Below are positions 51,011-60,143 of a stretch of DNA of 64,000 bases, in pieces. Source of the DNA: QWQI01 sp964608915 (GTDB taxonomy: Bacteria > Planctomycetota > Planctomycetia > Isosphaerales > Isosphaeraceae); assembly GCA_964608915.1 (NCBI GenBank), contig CAZSQA010000012.1, positions 1 through 64,000 on the forward strand, written 5' to 3'. Every line of letters starts with the position of its first letter. Within the stretch, counting starts at the first letter, position 1. A program made the translations under genes and the position numbers. Under the pieces are notes generated by a model that was given only the letters and a program-made list of their open reading frames with translations, was not told the origin of the DNA and did no database searches.

Positions 51011-53050
51011 TCAGGGCTTCGAGACCTGCTGGCGAATCGCGCGGCCGATGGCGGAATATTCGAGCATTTGCCGAGTCAGGTCTTTCGGATAGCTGACGGT
51101 CACGTCCGAAATTTCCCCCGCGGCGTTTTTGACGGCTTCCAGGCGTGGCATCACGAAACCGGTGTAGGAAGGCAGGTTCAACTTGTCGACACGGGCCAGC
51201 ACTTCGTCGCGCAGCTTCGTATCGAACTTGATGCCGTGCGTTTCGAAGAGAGCCTTCGCCGCAGCGTAGTCGCCTTCGGACTTGATTCGCTGCACCTCGG
51301 CCAGCAGCTTGCCGACGCCCTCGCGAAACGCTGCCGCGTCGACCATCACGTAGAACGTTTTGCCGTCGCGCTGCCGTTTTTCGATCGCCTTCGTATTGGC
51401 CATCATCCAGTGCACGATCATCTGCCGGTTCCGCATATGGTCTTCTTCGATCTGGTCGCCTTCCCGCACGCGTCGAAGCTGAACCAAAGCGTTTCTCGTA
51501 TAGTATTCGTATTCCGCAAGAACGATGTCCTTGTGCTCTTCCGCTTTCACCAGGCCCAGCTCGACCATCTTCGGATCGGCGATATAGTAAAGAGCCACCA
51601 GGTCGGCGCGGCCTTCCTCGAGCGCGGAATATTGTTCCTTGAGCACATCCTGCGGCTTGCCCTTGAGGGCGTCGCTGATGCGGCCCGAGGCATGGCCGAT
51701 GACCTCGTGCATGTTCACGGTCAGATCCTGGGCCAGGGCACCGTATTTTTCGTTTCGCGCGGCTTCTTCGGGAGTCCAGGCGAATTCCGTTCTGAGACCC
51801 GGCGGCGTCGATTTTTCGTAGGCTTCGATGATGTTCGCGAGCGAGACGGACTTACTGCCGAATTTTTCGCGAATGGCCTGATCGTTGGGCAGGTTGATGC
51901 CGATCGGCGTGACCGGTCCGGAATCGCCGGTTTCGACGACCACATCGATCGCGTTGGCCGTAATGCCTTTGACGTCCGGCTTTCGGTATTTCGGGTCGCA
52001 AGGCATGTGGGCTTCGAAATAGGTCGCCTGTTCGGCCAGCTTCTTGATCTCAGCCGTTTTCGCGGGATTCACGAACGAGACGATCGCCTCATGGCTGGCT
52101 TTTTTTCCGCGGGCGTCCATGTAGACTTCCGTGAAGTAGTTGATCGTGTCGATCAGGGCGTCCTTGTCCTGAACCCAGGCGATGTCATAGGCGACCCGGT
52201 CGGCATCTTCCGCGGTTTCGTAAGTTTTGACGAGCGCCTCAAGCGCCTTGGCCGTGGCAGGCGGAGCGACCTTGACGGCATCCTTCAAATGGCCGACGAC
52301 GGCCCGGATCTGGGCATCGTACAGCCCGCCCACTTTATACGGCTGCTCGACCAGTTTGCCGTCCTGCTTCACCAGGCGGGAATTCAGCTCGTACTTTTCC
52401 GTGAAGCCCTTGAGGTCGTCCATCCCGACGCCGACATACAGGTTGTTGGCCGACTCCCTGAGGATATCCTTACCAGCGCCCGGCGATTTGTTCGTGACGA
52501 TCGGCTGATGGTTCGGGTCGAACAGCATCGGGGCGAGCCGGTCCACAAGCGCCTCGGCCGTTTCTCCCTTCGCCAGGGGCAATGCGGCACCGCCGGCGGC
52601 CGCTTTCTTCACCGCGGCGAGAAGATCGTCACGCGTGCATTCGAGCAAGAACTTCCGGGCCGTCAGATTATGGTATGGCCCGTTGTTGATCCAGAAAAGC
52701 TTGGTGTATCGTTCGATCTTCTGCCGGACGGGCTCGGCGGCCACGTCGGGAGTGACGATCAGGGCCTCCATCAGGTCTCGAATCGTCAGCGACTGGGCAT
52801 GCCTCTGGTCGTAATAGATGTCGCGAGCCGCGATCGCCGCCTGATAAAGATGCCAGACGAGCTTTTTCTGTTCGAGCGTCAAATCGCGAAACGCGTCGGA
52901 ATAGACTTGCACGACCGCGGCATCGCCGATGCGCTCCAGCAGATACGGCCGTTCCGAGGCTTTTTCCTGCGCCGGGAGCAGCGAACCGAACCCCGCGGAA
53001 ATCGAAATCAGGCTGGCGAGAACGGACGCTCGCGGATATCGCAATCGCAT
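51011..53050 (-). CDS. Exported M49 (dipeptidyl-peptidase III-like) peptidase
   Basis: A 679-residue zinc peptidase. The M49 family motif HExxGH is present as HEVIGH (448-453) and the second zinc motif as EEGRAD (478-483). An N-terminal signal peptide (ASVLASLISISAGFGSLLPAQ) means that, unlike most cytosolic M49 enzymes, it is exported. It would remove dipeptides from peptide N-termini. The ATG at 53050 follows AGGTG with short spacing and gives a clean signal peptide; an ATG five codons earlier is less likely. Confidence 0.88.
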   Translation of the reverse strand: MRLRYPRASVLASLISISAGFGSLLPAQEKASERPYLLERIGDAAVVQVYSDAFRDLTLEQKKLVWHLYQAAIAARDIYYDQRHAQSLTIRDLMEALIVTPDVAAEPVRQKIERYTKLFWINNGPYHNLTARKFLLECTRDDLLAAVKKAAAGGAALPLAKGETAEALVDRLAPMLFDPNHQPIVTNKSPGAGKDILRESANNLYVGVGMDDLKGFTEKYELNSRLVKQDGKLVEQPYKVGGLYDAQIRAVVGHLKDAVKVAPPATAKALEALVKTYETAEDADRVAYDIAWVQDKDALIDTINYFTEVYMDARGKKASHEAIVSFVNPAKTAEIKKLAEQATYFEAHMPCDPKYRKPDVKGITANAIDVVVETGDSGPVTPIGINLPNDQAIREKFGSKSVSLANIIEAYEKSTPPGLRTEFAWTPEEAARNEKYGALAQDLTVNMHEVIGHASGRISDALKGKPQDVLKEQYSALEEGRADLVALYYIADPKMVELGLVKAEEHKDIVLAEYEYYTRNALVQLRRVREGDQIEEDHMRNRQMIVHWMMANTKAIEKRQRDGKTFYVMVDAAAFREGVGKLLAEVQRIKSEGDYAAAKALFETHGIKFDTKLRDEVLARVDKLNLPSYTGFVMPRLEAVKNAAGEISDVTVSYPKDLTRQMLEYSAIGRAIRQQVSKP

Positions 53051-53192
53051 GGGACACCTTCGCATTGGCGGTTCGTAACGGATCTTCGCGTCGAATCGCT
53101 CTCAAAGATAATCACCCGCGAATGACGTCACAAGAGCCAACGGCTGGCCGTCGACGCGACAGTGGGCGACAGGGCGCAAGCGTTACGGGGCT

Positions 53193-53996
53193 TCAGTCCT
53201 TGCCGTTCAGATCGGGAACGACCACGGCTTTCGCGGAAATCGAACGGACCGGATCAGGCTCGGAAAATTCGGGGGCTCCCGCCGGAATGTCTGCCGGCGT
53301 GGCGCTGACACTGCCCACGGAGTTCGTTGGCGACTCACCGTTTTCGATCCCCAGAATCTGCGAATGGCTCGCGGGGGCGGGCTGACCGACAGGAATCGGC
53401 GGCCCCACGGGCAACCGGCCCTCGCGCCTGCCCTTACGCCAGCGAAGAAGAGCCACGATGACGCACCCGCCCACGATGATCACCGTCAGGAAACGCTGAG
53501 CCTCGTGCAGGCCTCGTTCGATCTGATGGGCGAACACATACCCCAGCCCGAACATGAGCGGTGTGGAAAGGGCCACGGCCAGCAGATCGGTGACGAGCAA
53601 CTTCAGCGGCGGTATCCGCAAAATCCCGGCCGTCAGATAAGCCGCGGTCCGAAATCCGACGGCGAACCGGCCAAGAATCAGGATCTTGATCCCGTGCCGA
53701 TGAAAATACCCTTTCATTTGCGTCTCACGTTCGACCGTGAGAAACTTCCGCGCCAGCGACAGGTTCATCACCCTTTCGCCATAGTAATAGCCGAGGAAAT
53801 AAACCACGAAATCGCCCAGAAGCACGCCAGCCACGCAGGCACCGAATGCCAGGGGCGTGAACATGATGCCCCGCTTGGACAAAATCGCGGCCAGAATGAC
53901 CGGGGCCTCCTCAGGTACGGGCAGACCCAAGCCGCCCAGCACCAGCAGAAGGATGATGCCGAAATAACCGAATTGCCCAAGAAACTCCTCGGCCAC
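53193..53996 (-). CDS. DedA family membrane protein
   Basis: A 267-residue membrane protein of the DedA/SNARE-associated (VTT) superfamily, implicated in lipid transport. Hallmarks are GLPVPEEAPVILAA near the start, GDFVVYFLGYYYGERV and GRFAVGFRTAAYLTAGILRIP with the conserved Arg and Gly. After the last helix comes an 80-residue Pro/Ser-rich tail, not typical of the family. The start is a GTG at 53996. A shared transcript with the next gene to the left is unlikely. Confidence 0.88.
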   Translation of the reverse strand: MAEEFLGQFGYFGIILLLVLGGLGLPVPEEAPVILAAILSKRGIMFTPLAFGACVAGVLLGDFVVYFLGYYYGERVMNLSLARKFLTVERETQMKGYFHRHGIKILILGRFAVGFRTAAYLTAGILRIPPLKLLVTDLLAVALSTPLMFGLGYVFAHQIERGLHEAQRFLTVIIVGGCVIVALLRWRKGRREGRLPVGPPIPVGQPAPASHSQILGIENGESPTNSVGSVSATPADIPAGAPEFSEPDPVRSISAKAVVVPDLNGKD

Positions 53997-54151
53997 GCCC
54001 TGATTTCTCCCTGACGATCACGGGCCATGGCATGCGAAAGCCGGCACCGTTCGCCATCATCGTGACACGCACAGCATTTTGCGTCCAGCGTTTTTGCCGA
54101 GCTTCTTCAAGCGAAAGCCGCAATCGCAGGATCACACGAGCAACGATCCTC

Positions 54152-55291
54152 TCAACCCCGGCGGATCGCGAACCTCAAGAGCTGCAAAGCCGCGAATACC
54201 GCCAGGCCGATCGGAATGAGGTAGCCGAGATAAAGCGTGAACGGCAGCCCCAGCGCCGGACCGGCCAGTATCAGCGGCAACCCCAGAATGATCCCGATGA
54301 CCATCATGCAGCCGATTGAAGTCATGATCGTCTTGAAATTGTTCTCTTCGCTGACTTCTTCGTAATGCAGATCCAGAGCGCGGCCCCGTTTCAGGCTTCG
54401 GATCGCGCCTTCGGCCACTTCCATACAGCGAATGCCGTCGATCAACCCCGGCACCGGCGGGGCCTGTCGCCGGGCCGCTTCCGCCCAGCGGTCGATCATC
54501 ACGGCCGCAGGTTCCCACTCAGTCAGTTCGATTTTGCCCTGCGTTGCTATTTCCGCGGACTGTGCCATTCGAGCCCGAACTTCCAGCGTGCCGGCAATCG
54601 ATCGGGGAGCGTCCGACCGCCACTGGATCACCTGATTTCGGGCCGTCACAGTCATCCGAACGGAGTCGGACTCCGCATCGGCCCGAATCGTCATCTCCGC
54701 CCGCCTGTCGCGCGCGGCTCGCATCTGCACGGTCAAGCGCTGGGAAGGTTGCGTGCCAGAAGGCACGCCCATGGCGGCGATGTTCTCGACTTCGCCGATC
54801 AAGACCCGGATCAGGTCCACCCAGACCGAAAACGGATCGAGCACGAGCGAGCCGCCGGTGGCGGGCACGTGCAGCTCCAGCTCGACCGATTCGATCGGGC
54901 CGGCTTCGCCATCTGGCTTGGTCAGCCGCCGGATTTCCGTGATCGCCGGATGGAATCGCCATGGGAGATCCGGCACAATCACCGCGCCGAATTCGTGATT
55001 CGAAAGCGCCACCTGATAATAGGGATCCGTATCGCCCCCCGGAGGATGCAGACACAGGCACGTCCAGCCTTGCCCGGCGGCCCTCCGCAAGAATTCGCCC
55101 CGAGTGTCGGGCCCCCCGCCGACGAGCGCGGCATCGATCTCTTTGCCGGCAAGGGCGGCTTCGAGGTCATCGGTTCCCTCGACCCCCGGTATCGGCGGGC
55201 AGGCGATGACGATTCGATGCACGTCGTCCGCGATCAGCCGTGCCACGAGAACACGCACGTGAGCGTCATCACCCAATACAACGATCTTCAT
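54152..55291 (-). CDS. Gfo/Idh/MocA-like protein with C-terminal membrane helices
   Basis: A 379-residue protein with a Rossmann-like N-terminus (MKIVVLGDDAHVRVLVARLI) in which the glycine loop is degenerate, so nucleotide binding is doubtful. The middle has the beta-sheet layout of the Gfo/Idh/MocA C-terminal domain (SVELELHVPATGGSLVLDPF). The last 60 residues form two hydrophobic helices, an unusual addition that would anchor the protein. Enzyme activity is unproven. The ATG at 55291 begins the first strand. Confidence 0.65.
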   Translation of the reverse strand: MKIVVLGDDAHVRVLVARLIADDVHRIVIACPPIPGVEGTDDLEAALAGKEIDAALVGGGPDTRGEFLRRAAGQGWTCLCLHPPGGDTDPYYQVALSNHEFGAVIVPDLPWRFHPAITEIRRLTKPDGEAGPIESVELELHVPATGGSLVLDPFSVWVDLIRVLIGEVENIAAMGVPSGTQPSQRLTVQMRAARDRRAEMTIRADAESDSVRMTVTARNQVIQWRSDAPRSIAGTLEVRARMAQSAEIATQGKIELTEWEPAAVMIDRWAEAARRQAPPVPGLIDGIRCMEVAEGAIRSLKRGRALDLHYEEVSEENNFKTIMTSIGCMMVIGIILGLPLILAGPALGLPFTLYLGYLIPIGLAVFAALQLLRFAIRRG

Positions 55292-55350
55292 CCGTACGAT
55301 TCCGAGTGAGTTCGCCACTGGCCCCTGAAGCCCGAAACGCCATGTCGGTC

Positions 55351-55380
55351 GAATTCCGTTTCGCCTGACTTGGCAATTCC
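55351..55380. repeat. Partial copy of the 17-kb repeat core
   Basis: GAATTCCGTTTCGC here is identical to the core of the copy at 17497 over 14 bases, then diverges. It lies in the divergent promoter region between the Gfo/Idh/MocA-like gene and ribF. Confidence 0.4.
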
Positions 55381-55485
55381 GAACCTTCCGCACTAATAAT
55401 GTATGTCCGCACGGGGGTGATTTGCCAACTCGGCACCAGGTCTCCACGAGTGCGCCGCGACAGAGATCGACAGTCCGTTTCGACA

Positions 55486-56472
55486 GTGAGCGCCGCAGTG
55501 ATCGAGGTTGACCAGGATTCCCGATTACCCGAAACAGCCAGAGGTTGCGTTCTGAGTATCGGAAAGTTCGACGGCGTGCATCAGGGGCACCAGGCATTGG
55601 CTCTGTCGGCCCGCGAACTTGCGGATCGAAACACCACCCGCTCGCTCGCCGTCACGTTCGATCCGCTCCCTCTGGCGATCCTCCGGCCTGACGTACCGCT
55701 CGGTCCGCCGCTCACTCCCCTGGATCGCAAGATATTACTTTTGAAGAGGTTCGGATTCGACGACGTCGTCATTTTCCGGACCGGGAAGTGGCTTTTGGAC
55801 CTTGAAGCGCGACCCTTTTTCGAACGGATCGTGCTTGATCGATTTCAGGCTGTCGGCCTCGCGGAAGGCTCGGATTTTTCGTTCGGCCACAATCGGTCCG
55901 GCGACGGCAGAACTCTGGCCCGATGGTGTGCGGCTGAAGGGCTTGCCTATACCGAAGTTCCGCCCGTGATCTCAGGTGGGTTGCCGGTCACCTCGTCGCG
56001 AATTCGCAAGGCACTGGAATCAGGCGACATCGAAGCCGTGACCGAACTCCTTGGCCATGAGCTTTCGTCGCGTGGCATCGTCGTGCGGGGAGCCGGTCGG
56101 GGCAGGTCCATCTCGGTGCCCACGGCCAATCTGGCCGAAATCGACACGCTGCTCCCGGGCCCCGGGGTCTATGCCGCGGCGGCACGTTTTCCTGGCCCGG
56201 ACAACTCGCGAACCGTCTGGAGAGCGGCTGCCGTGAATATCGGGCCGCAGCCGACGTTCGGCAGCGAGATTCCTCGCGTGGAAGCACACCTTGTGGGCGA
56301 ACCGGACCGCGACGCCTATGGCCGAGCCCTGGAACTGGTCTGGTTAGGCCGTGTGCGTGAGACGGTGAAGTTCGATTCCGTGACCGCCCTGATTTCACGG
56401 ATTTCACAAGACATCGAGAGATGCGTTCATCGATTCGAGACCTGGAGGACGCAGTCAGACTTTTTCGTTTAA
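55486..56472 (+). CDS. ribF: Bifunctional riboflavin kinase/FAD synthetase
   Basis: A 328-residue enzyme that makes FMN and FAD. The N-terminal adenylyltransferase has SIGKFDGVHQGHQ and TSSRIRKALESGD. The C-terminal flavokinase has GAGRGRSISVPTANL. The GTG at 55486 is preferred because it gives a family-like 20-residue lead to the first motif. The frame extends to an ATG at 55399, but that codon lies next to promoter-like AATAAT (55395-55400) and TTGGCA boxes. Confidence 0.9.
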   Translation: MSAAVIEVDQDSRLPETARGCVLSIGKFDGVHQGHQALALSARELADRNTTRSLAVTFDPLPLAILRPDVPLGPPLTPLDRKILLLKRFGFDDVVIFRTGKWLLDLEARPFFERIVLDRFQAVGLAEGSDFSFGHNRSGDGRTLARWCAAEGLAYTEVPPVISGGLPVTSSRIRKALESGDIEAVTELLGHELSSRGIVVRGAGRGRSISVPTANLAEIDTLLPGPGVYAAAARFPGPDNSRTVWRAAAVNIGPQPTFGSEIPRVEAHLVGEPDRDAYGRALELVWLGRVRETVKFDSVTALISRISQDIERCVHRFETWRTQSDFFV

Positions 56473-56702
56473 GCCAGGCCGAGAACCGGGGCAAAATAAA
56501 TGACGAATTTTCGCAGATTTGGGGTGTACAATTCCGGAAACCGCAGGTATACTGCCAACGGCGAATTGTGTGTTTCGGGTATCCCGCGTGGCTTCCTGGC
56601 AACAAGCATGCGATTCGCTCTGGCCGCTGTCGGCCTCTTTCTGATGAAACCCCGGAAAGTCCTCTAAGGGTTTCGAAGCTCCGTAGGTTCGGGTAGTCGA
56701 TC

Positions 56703-57116
56703 TTGAGTAAGAAGTTATACGTCGGAAACTTGTCCTTCCGGACATCCAGCTCCGACCTCGACCAACTGTTCTCCCAGTACGGCTCTGTGATCTCCGCGCA
56801 AGTGCTCGAAGACCGGGAAACAGGACGAAGCCGTGGATTCGGCTTCGTCGAAATGAACAGCGACGAAGAAGCCACCTCGGCGATCGAATCGCTGCATGAT
56901 CATGAATTTCAAGGCCGTCGCCTGACGGTCAATGAAGCCAAGCCTCGTGAACCCCGTCCTGGTGGCGGCGGATTCGGCGGTGGCGGTGGCGGTGGCAGTC
57001 GCGGCGGCTACGGCGGCGGCGGCGGTGGTGGTCGAGGTGGTTACGGCGGCGGCGGCAATGGCGGCGGCGGTCGTGGCGACTACGGTGGCAGCCGAGGCGG
57101 CCGCGACCGTTATTGA
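56703..57116 (+). CDS. RRM-type RNA-binding protein with Gly-rich tail
   Basis: A 137-residue single-RRM protein: RNP2 LYVGNL (5-10) and RNP1 RGFGFVEM (44-51) with the usual RRM layout, followed by a 50-residue tail of Gly with Arg/Tyr (GGYGGGGGGG, RGGRDRY). Such proteins act as cold-inducible RNA chaperones in bacteria. The start is a TTG at 56703, which gives the conserved MSKKLYVGNLSF; no good ribosome binding site was seen. The 230-base upstream region may hold a regulatory leader. Confidence 0.9.
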   Translation: MSKKLYVGNLSFRTSSSDLDQLFSQYGSVISAQVLEDRETGRSRGFGFVEMNSDEEATSAIESLHDHEFQGRRLTVNEAKPREPRPGGGGFGGGGGGGSRGGYGGGGGGGRGGYGGGGNGGGGRGDYGGSRGGRDRY

Positions 57117-57621
57117 TCCACTCACTTTCCGATCCCCCTCACCGTGATCGGAAATCTCATACGTCCACATGATTCGTTCAGGCCACACCCCTCGATTCCT
57201 GGGGTGTGGTCTTTTCTTTTCCAGTTTGCCCCATGCCATTTCCGCTGAGGGCCAGCACGGGACATCGAGAGAATCCGTGCGATCGAAGCCGGATCGACCG
57301 CACCCCCATCTCATTCTTCCAAAATCAACCCTGCCGGCTGAAATGAGATTTCACTCTCGTCGGAACGAATGCCCTTAATCCCGTTATTCCGCTTCGAATC
57401 GTTCAGTAAGCGGTTCACTTACCGATACTTATGGCTCGAGCGTGCCTTACTCGAGAAGGGTTCGTTCCGAACTGGCGCACGACGTGATCTTGCACCGGTA
57501 AGAGGCGAGCCCGGAGCACGCGGGCGAGCATTCGGCATCCCTGGGCCGATAAGTCCGCTCACGCGAGTCACGGCTTCATCGACCCCGGGACGAACCCGCC
57601 CCAGCTTAAGCTTCTGATCGA
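57117..57621. other. 500-base intergenic region between convergent genes
   Basis: It holds the RRM terminator (57183-57220). In the rest, up to 57621, I see no gene, RNA or repeat; short frames there lack support. Confidence 0.45.
57183..57220 (+). terminator. Intrinsic terminator of the RRM gene
   Basis: A nine-base-pair stem (57183-57191 with 57201-57209) with a nine-base loop followed by TCTTTTCTTTT, 66 bases past the stop. Confidence 0.9.
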
Positions 57622-59109
57622 TCACCCGTGGCCGTAGCCCCGGTCGAACGCATCCAGATCGCGCATGTAGCCGTCGAATACCTTGCGAAAAGTGTCCGAC
57701 TCGACTTGCCAGACGGGCTTGTCATCGGTGTGCCGCTGACAGTGGTCCTGGATCAGGCGATGGAGGAACTTGAACAGGTGCCGGGGAGTACGCAGGTGAG
57801 CGAGAGCATCCTGAAGGGCTTCGTCGCTCACCGCATCGTCCACGAGGGTTCGAAGACGAGGCTGGAGCGACTCACCTTCGAAATCAGTCAGAGCACAGGC
57901 TCGAAGTCGATCGGTCGCCAGGTCGTAAAGGCTTGCACCGGTCCACCTGAGAGGCTTGATCAAATTCAATTTGTCAGGGCGGGCCTTGTCGTAGAATTCC
58001 TTGTCTTCCTTATCGAGGAAATAGGCCAACTCGATCGGAAGCAGCAGTTTGAATCCGATCCCCGGATGCCTCAGGAATTTATGATCCAGCAAGGGCCAGA
58101 CCAGGGCACGCATCAGGCGCGGATCGCCCTCGATCTGCTGCGGCTCGTCCACACGGTCGACCAGCACGATCACGCCGGGATAATTCAGCGCCGACAGCAC
58201 GCCCTGAAACTTCCTGAGAAGCTCGAACCGCTCCTCACCGCTGCCCGCTTTCGTGCCCAGGCTGGGCAGGGGCTGTCCACCCAGATCGCTCGGCTCGAAC
58301 CAGACGAGCTCCCAGCGCAGGGCGTTCGCGTCCCGGGCCAGCACGCGCACGGCTTTACGAATTTTCGAAGCCCGCATCGTGGCCTTCAGGAACCGCCATG
58401 TCCAGTAAACCCATCCCGTGGCCAGTGGCACGATCATCCAGGGCAGCACGTTCCAGCTTCGTAATGTCGGGAACAGGTAGATCAGAACGACGACCAGGAG
58501 CGAAATGCCGAAGCCAATCTGAAGATCTCTCCGGCTCCAGAGCGGCCGAAATCCGGACCAGCGCCTGAGCCGGTTCCATCGGTTCTGGATCGGCTCTTTC
58601 GTCGAGGCGTCATAAAGCGTCGCCAGCAGCAGAAGGTCGCGCCGCTGATCCGGGCTCAGCGCCGTCAGTTCCAGCTTCGACTTCGGGTCGGAAAGTCGAT
58701 CCACAAGTTTCGTGACTCCGAGCGACAGAATCGCATCCATGTGATCCTGCAGTCGCCATCTCGCCAGAGTCGCTTCGGTCGTCGTCGCCCCGGTCGCCGC
58801 CTTGAAATGGTCCAGAAACGGGTTGAAGTCGTCGTACTGAATCAGAAAGACTTTCAGATCCGGATGGGCATCGTTGTGATCGTCGATCCGGGCCGTCGCC
58901 TGGAGCCGAAGCGCCGTTTTGCCGCTGCCTTTTTCGCCGAACACGACGGCTGTGGAAGGCTCCATCGGGCTGCCGAGAAATTTGTCCCACTCCGGGTGCC
59001 GGACATGATCCAGACACTTCCGCTTGAAGACGAGATCCGTTTGCGCGTCCTCCTCACTGAATGGGTTAGACGCGATTCCGTGATGCTTCAGGAACTGATC
59101 GATCTTCAT
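57622..59109 (-). CDS. P-loop NTPase with two inserted membrane helices
   Basis: A 495-residue protein. Walker A is GEKGSGKTA (58-66) and Walker B VIVLVDRVDE (313-322). Between them two hydrophobic helices (about 196-214 and 221-240) are inserted, an arrangement reminiscent of KAP-type NTPases, where membrane helices interrupt the ATPase fold. The C-terminus is helical with charged residues. The function is unknown. GAGGAAGG shortly before 59109 supports this start; the longer frame to 59211 lacks one. Confidence 0.75.
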   Translation of the reverse strand: MKIDQFLKHHGIASNPFSEEDAQTDLVFKRKCLDHVRHPEWDKFLGSPMEPSTAVVFGEKGSGKTALRLQATARIDDHNDAHPDLKVFLIQYDDFNPFLDHFKAATGATTTEATLARWRLQDHMDAILSLGVTKLVDRLSDPKSKLELTALSPDQRRDLLLLATLYDASTKEPIQNRWNRLRRWSGFRPLWSRRDLQIGFGISLLVVVLIYLFPTLRSWNVLPWMIVPLATGWVYWTWRFLKATMRASKIRKAVRVLARDANALRWELVWFEPSDLGGQPLPSLGTKAGSGEERFELLRKFQGVLSALNYPGVIVLVDRVDEPQQIEGDPRLMRALVWPLLDHKFLRHPGIGFKLLLPIELAYFLDKEDKEFYDKARPDKLNLIKPLRWTGASLYDLATDRLRACALTDFEGESLQPRLRTLVDDAVSDEALQDALAHLRTPRHLFKFLHRLIQDHCQRHTDDKPVWQVESDTFRKVFDGYMRDLDAFDRGYGHG

Positions 59110-59270
59110 GATTTGACCTTCCTCAGACCGTTCCGAACGACCAGGACGTATCGCCCCGGTATTGACGGACGGCTCGTCCACCGACTCTCCTATCGAAATC
59201 GGTTCGAACATGGCCCTTGACGTCAGGGCTTCTGGCCTTCCCCGATTTTCCTGCCTACGTATTCGTCACC

Positions 59271-60143
59271 ATGCGTAAAATACCCCTCGACACATACATC
59301 TTATCGACGTTCGCCCTCGCGGTCGCGTTCAGTTGTCGAACGGCCGACGATTCAGCGTCATCCGAAACTCGTCCGACTACGCTTCGCGTCGCTGCCGCAA
59401 GCGACTTGCAGCCCTGGCTGGGAGTAGCCCTCGAATCCTGGGGCAAGGCCCAGAAACCTTCCATCAGGGTCGAAACGGTTTACGGATCTTCACACCAGTT
59501 GGCGACCCAGATCCGGTCTGGGGCACCCGTCGACCTGTTCCTGTCCGCAGATTATGAAGCCGTGATGAAACTCGCGAGCGTTGGAATAGTCGAAAAAAAT
59601 TCCGTTCGCCCTTATGCTCAGGGAGGCTTAGCGTTACTTGCTCGAAAAAATTTGTCGATTCAGGGTCTCGATGACCTGAAAACCGTTGATTTCCGCCATC
59701 TGGCGATCGCTTCACCTGAAACCGCTCCTTACGGAAAGGCAGCGAAATCTGCACTTCTCGCTCGCGGCCTATGGGATGTACTCAAACCGAAACTCGTCGT
59801 GACCGGGTCGGTGAGACAGGCCTATCAGCACGTCCTTGATGGCAATGCGGAGGCAGGCATTCTTTTTATTGGGCATGCTCGAAGCGCCGCTTCCGAGAAT
59901 CCTGAGTTGATAGCGATTGAGATACCCCAGGATTTTTTCCCTCCGATCATCCAGTATCTGGGCATCGTAAAATCTGACCAAAATGTCGACAACTTTGAGA
60001 TAAATCGAAAAGACGAATCGAAAAGGTCATTGGCCGAATGGATTTCCGGCTCCGAGTCAATCGATTTTTTCCGGTCGAATTCCCTGAACCGTCCCTCCAA
60101 ATCAATTATGGAACAGGCGAAGAAATCGTGGACGGATCGCTGA
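59271..60143 (+). CDS. modA: Molybdate-binding lipoprotein
   Basis: A 290-residue periplasmic binding protein. The mature part starts with TLRVAAASDLQ, followed by GSSHQLATQI, APVDLFLSAD and GSVRQAYQHVLDGNAEAGI, matching ModA of molybdate ABC importers. The N-terminus has a hydrophobic stretch ending in AFSC, a plausible lipobox. It is far from modBC (about 44 kb), so it is expressed separately. The frame from 59217 is longer, but the ATG at 59271 gives a normal signal sequence. Its 3' end overlaps the convergent gene by 38 bases. Confidence 0.87.
   Translation: MRKIPLDTYILSTFALAVAFSCRTADDSASSETRPTTLRVAAASDLQPWLGVALESWGKAQKPSIRVETVYGSSHQLATQIRSGAPVDLFLSADYEAVMKLASVGIVEKNSVRPYAQGGLALLARKNLSIQGLDDLKTVDFRHLAIASPETAPYGKAAKSALLARGLWDVLKPKLVVTGSVRQAYQHVLDGNAEAGILFIGHARSAASENPELIAIEIPQDFFPPIIQYLGIVKSDQNVDNFEINRKDESKRSLAEWISGSESIDFFRSNSLNRPSKSIMEQAKKSWTDR

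Noticed and set aside
51068..53125. Long open frame antisense to the M49-like gene
   Set aside because: The minus-strand gene has clear HEVIGH and EEGRAD motifs and a signal peptide; the antisense frame has none.
57628..58464. Plus-strand frame antisense to the P-loop NTPase
   Set aside because: The minus-strand protein has Walker motifs and a good ribosome binding site.
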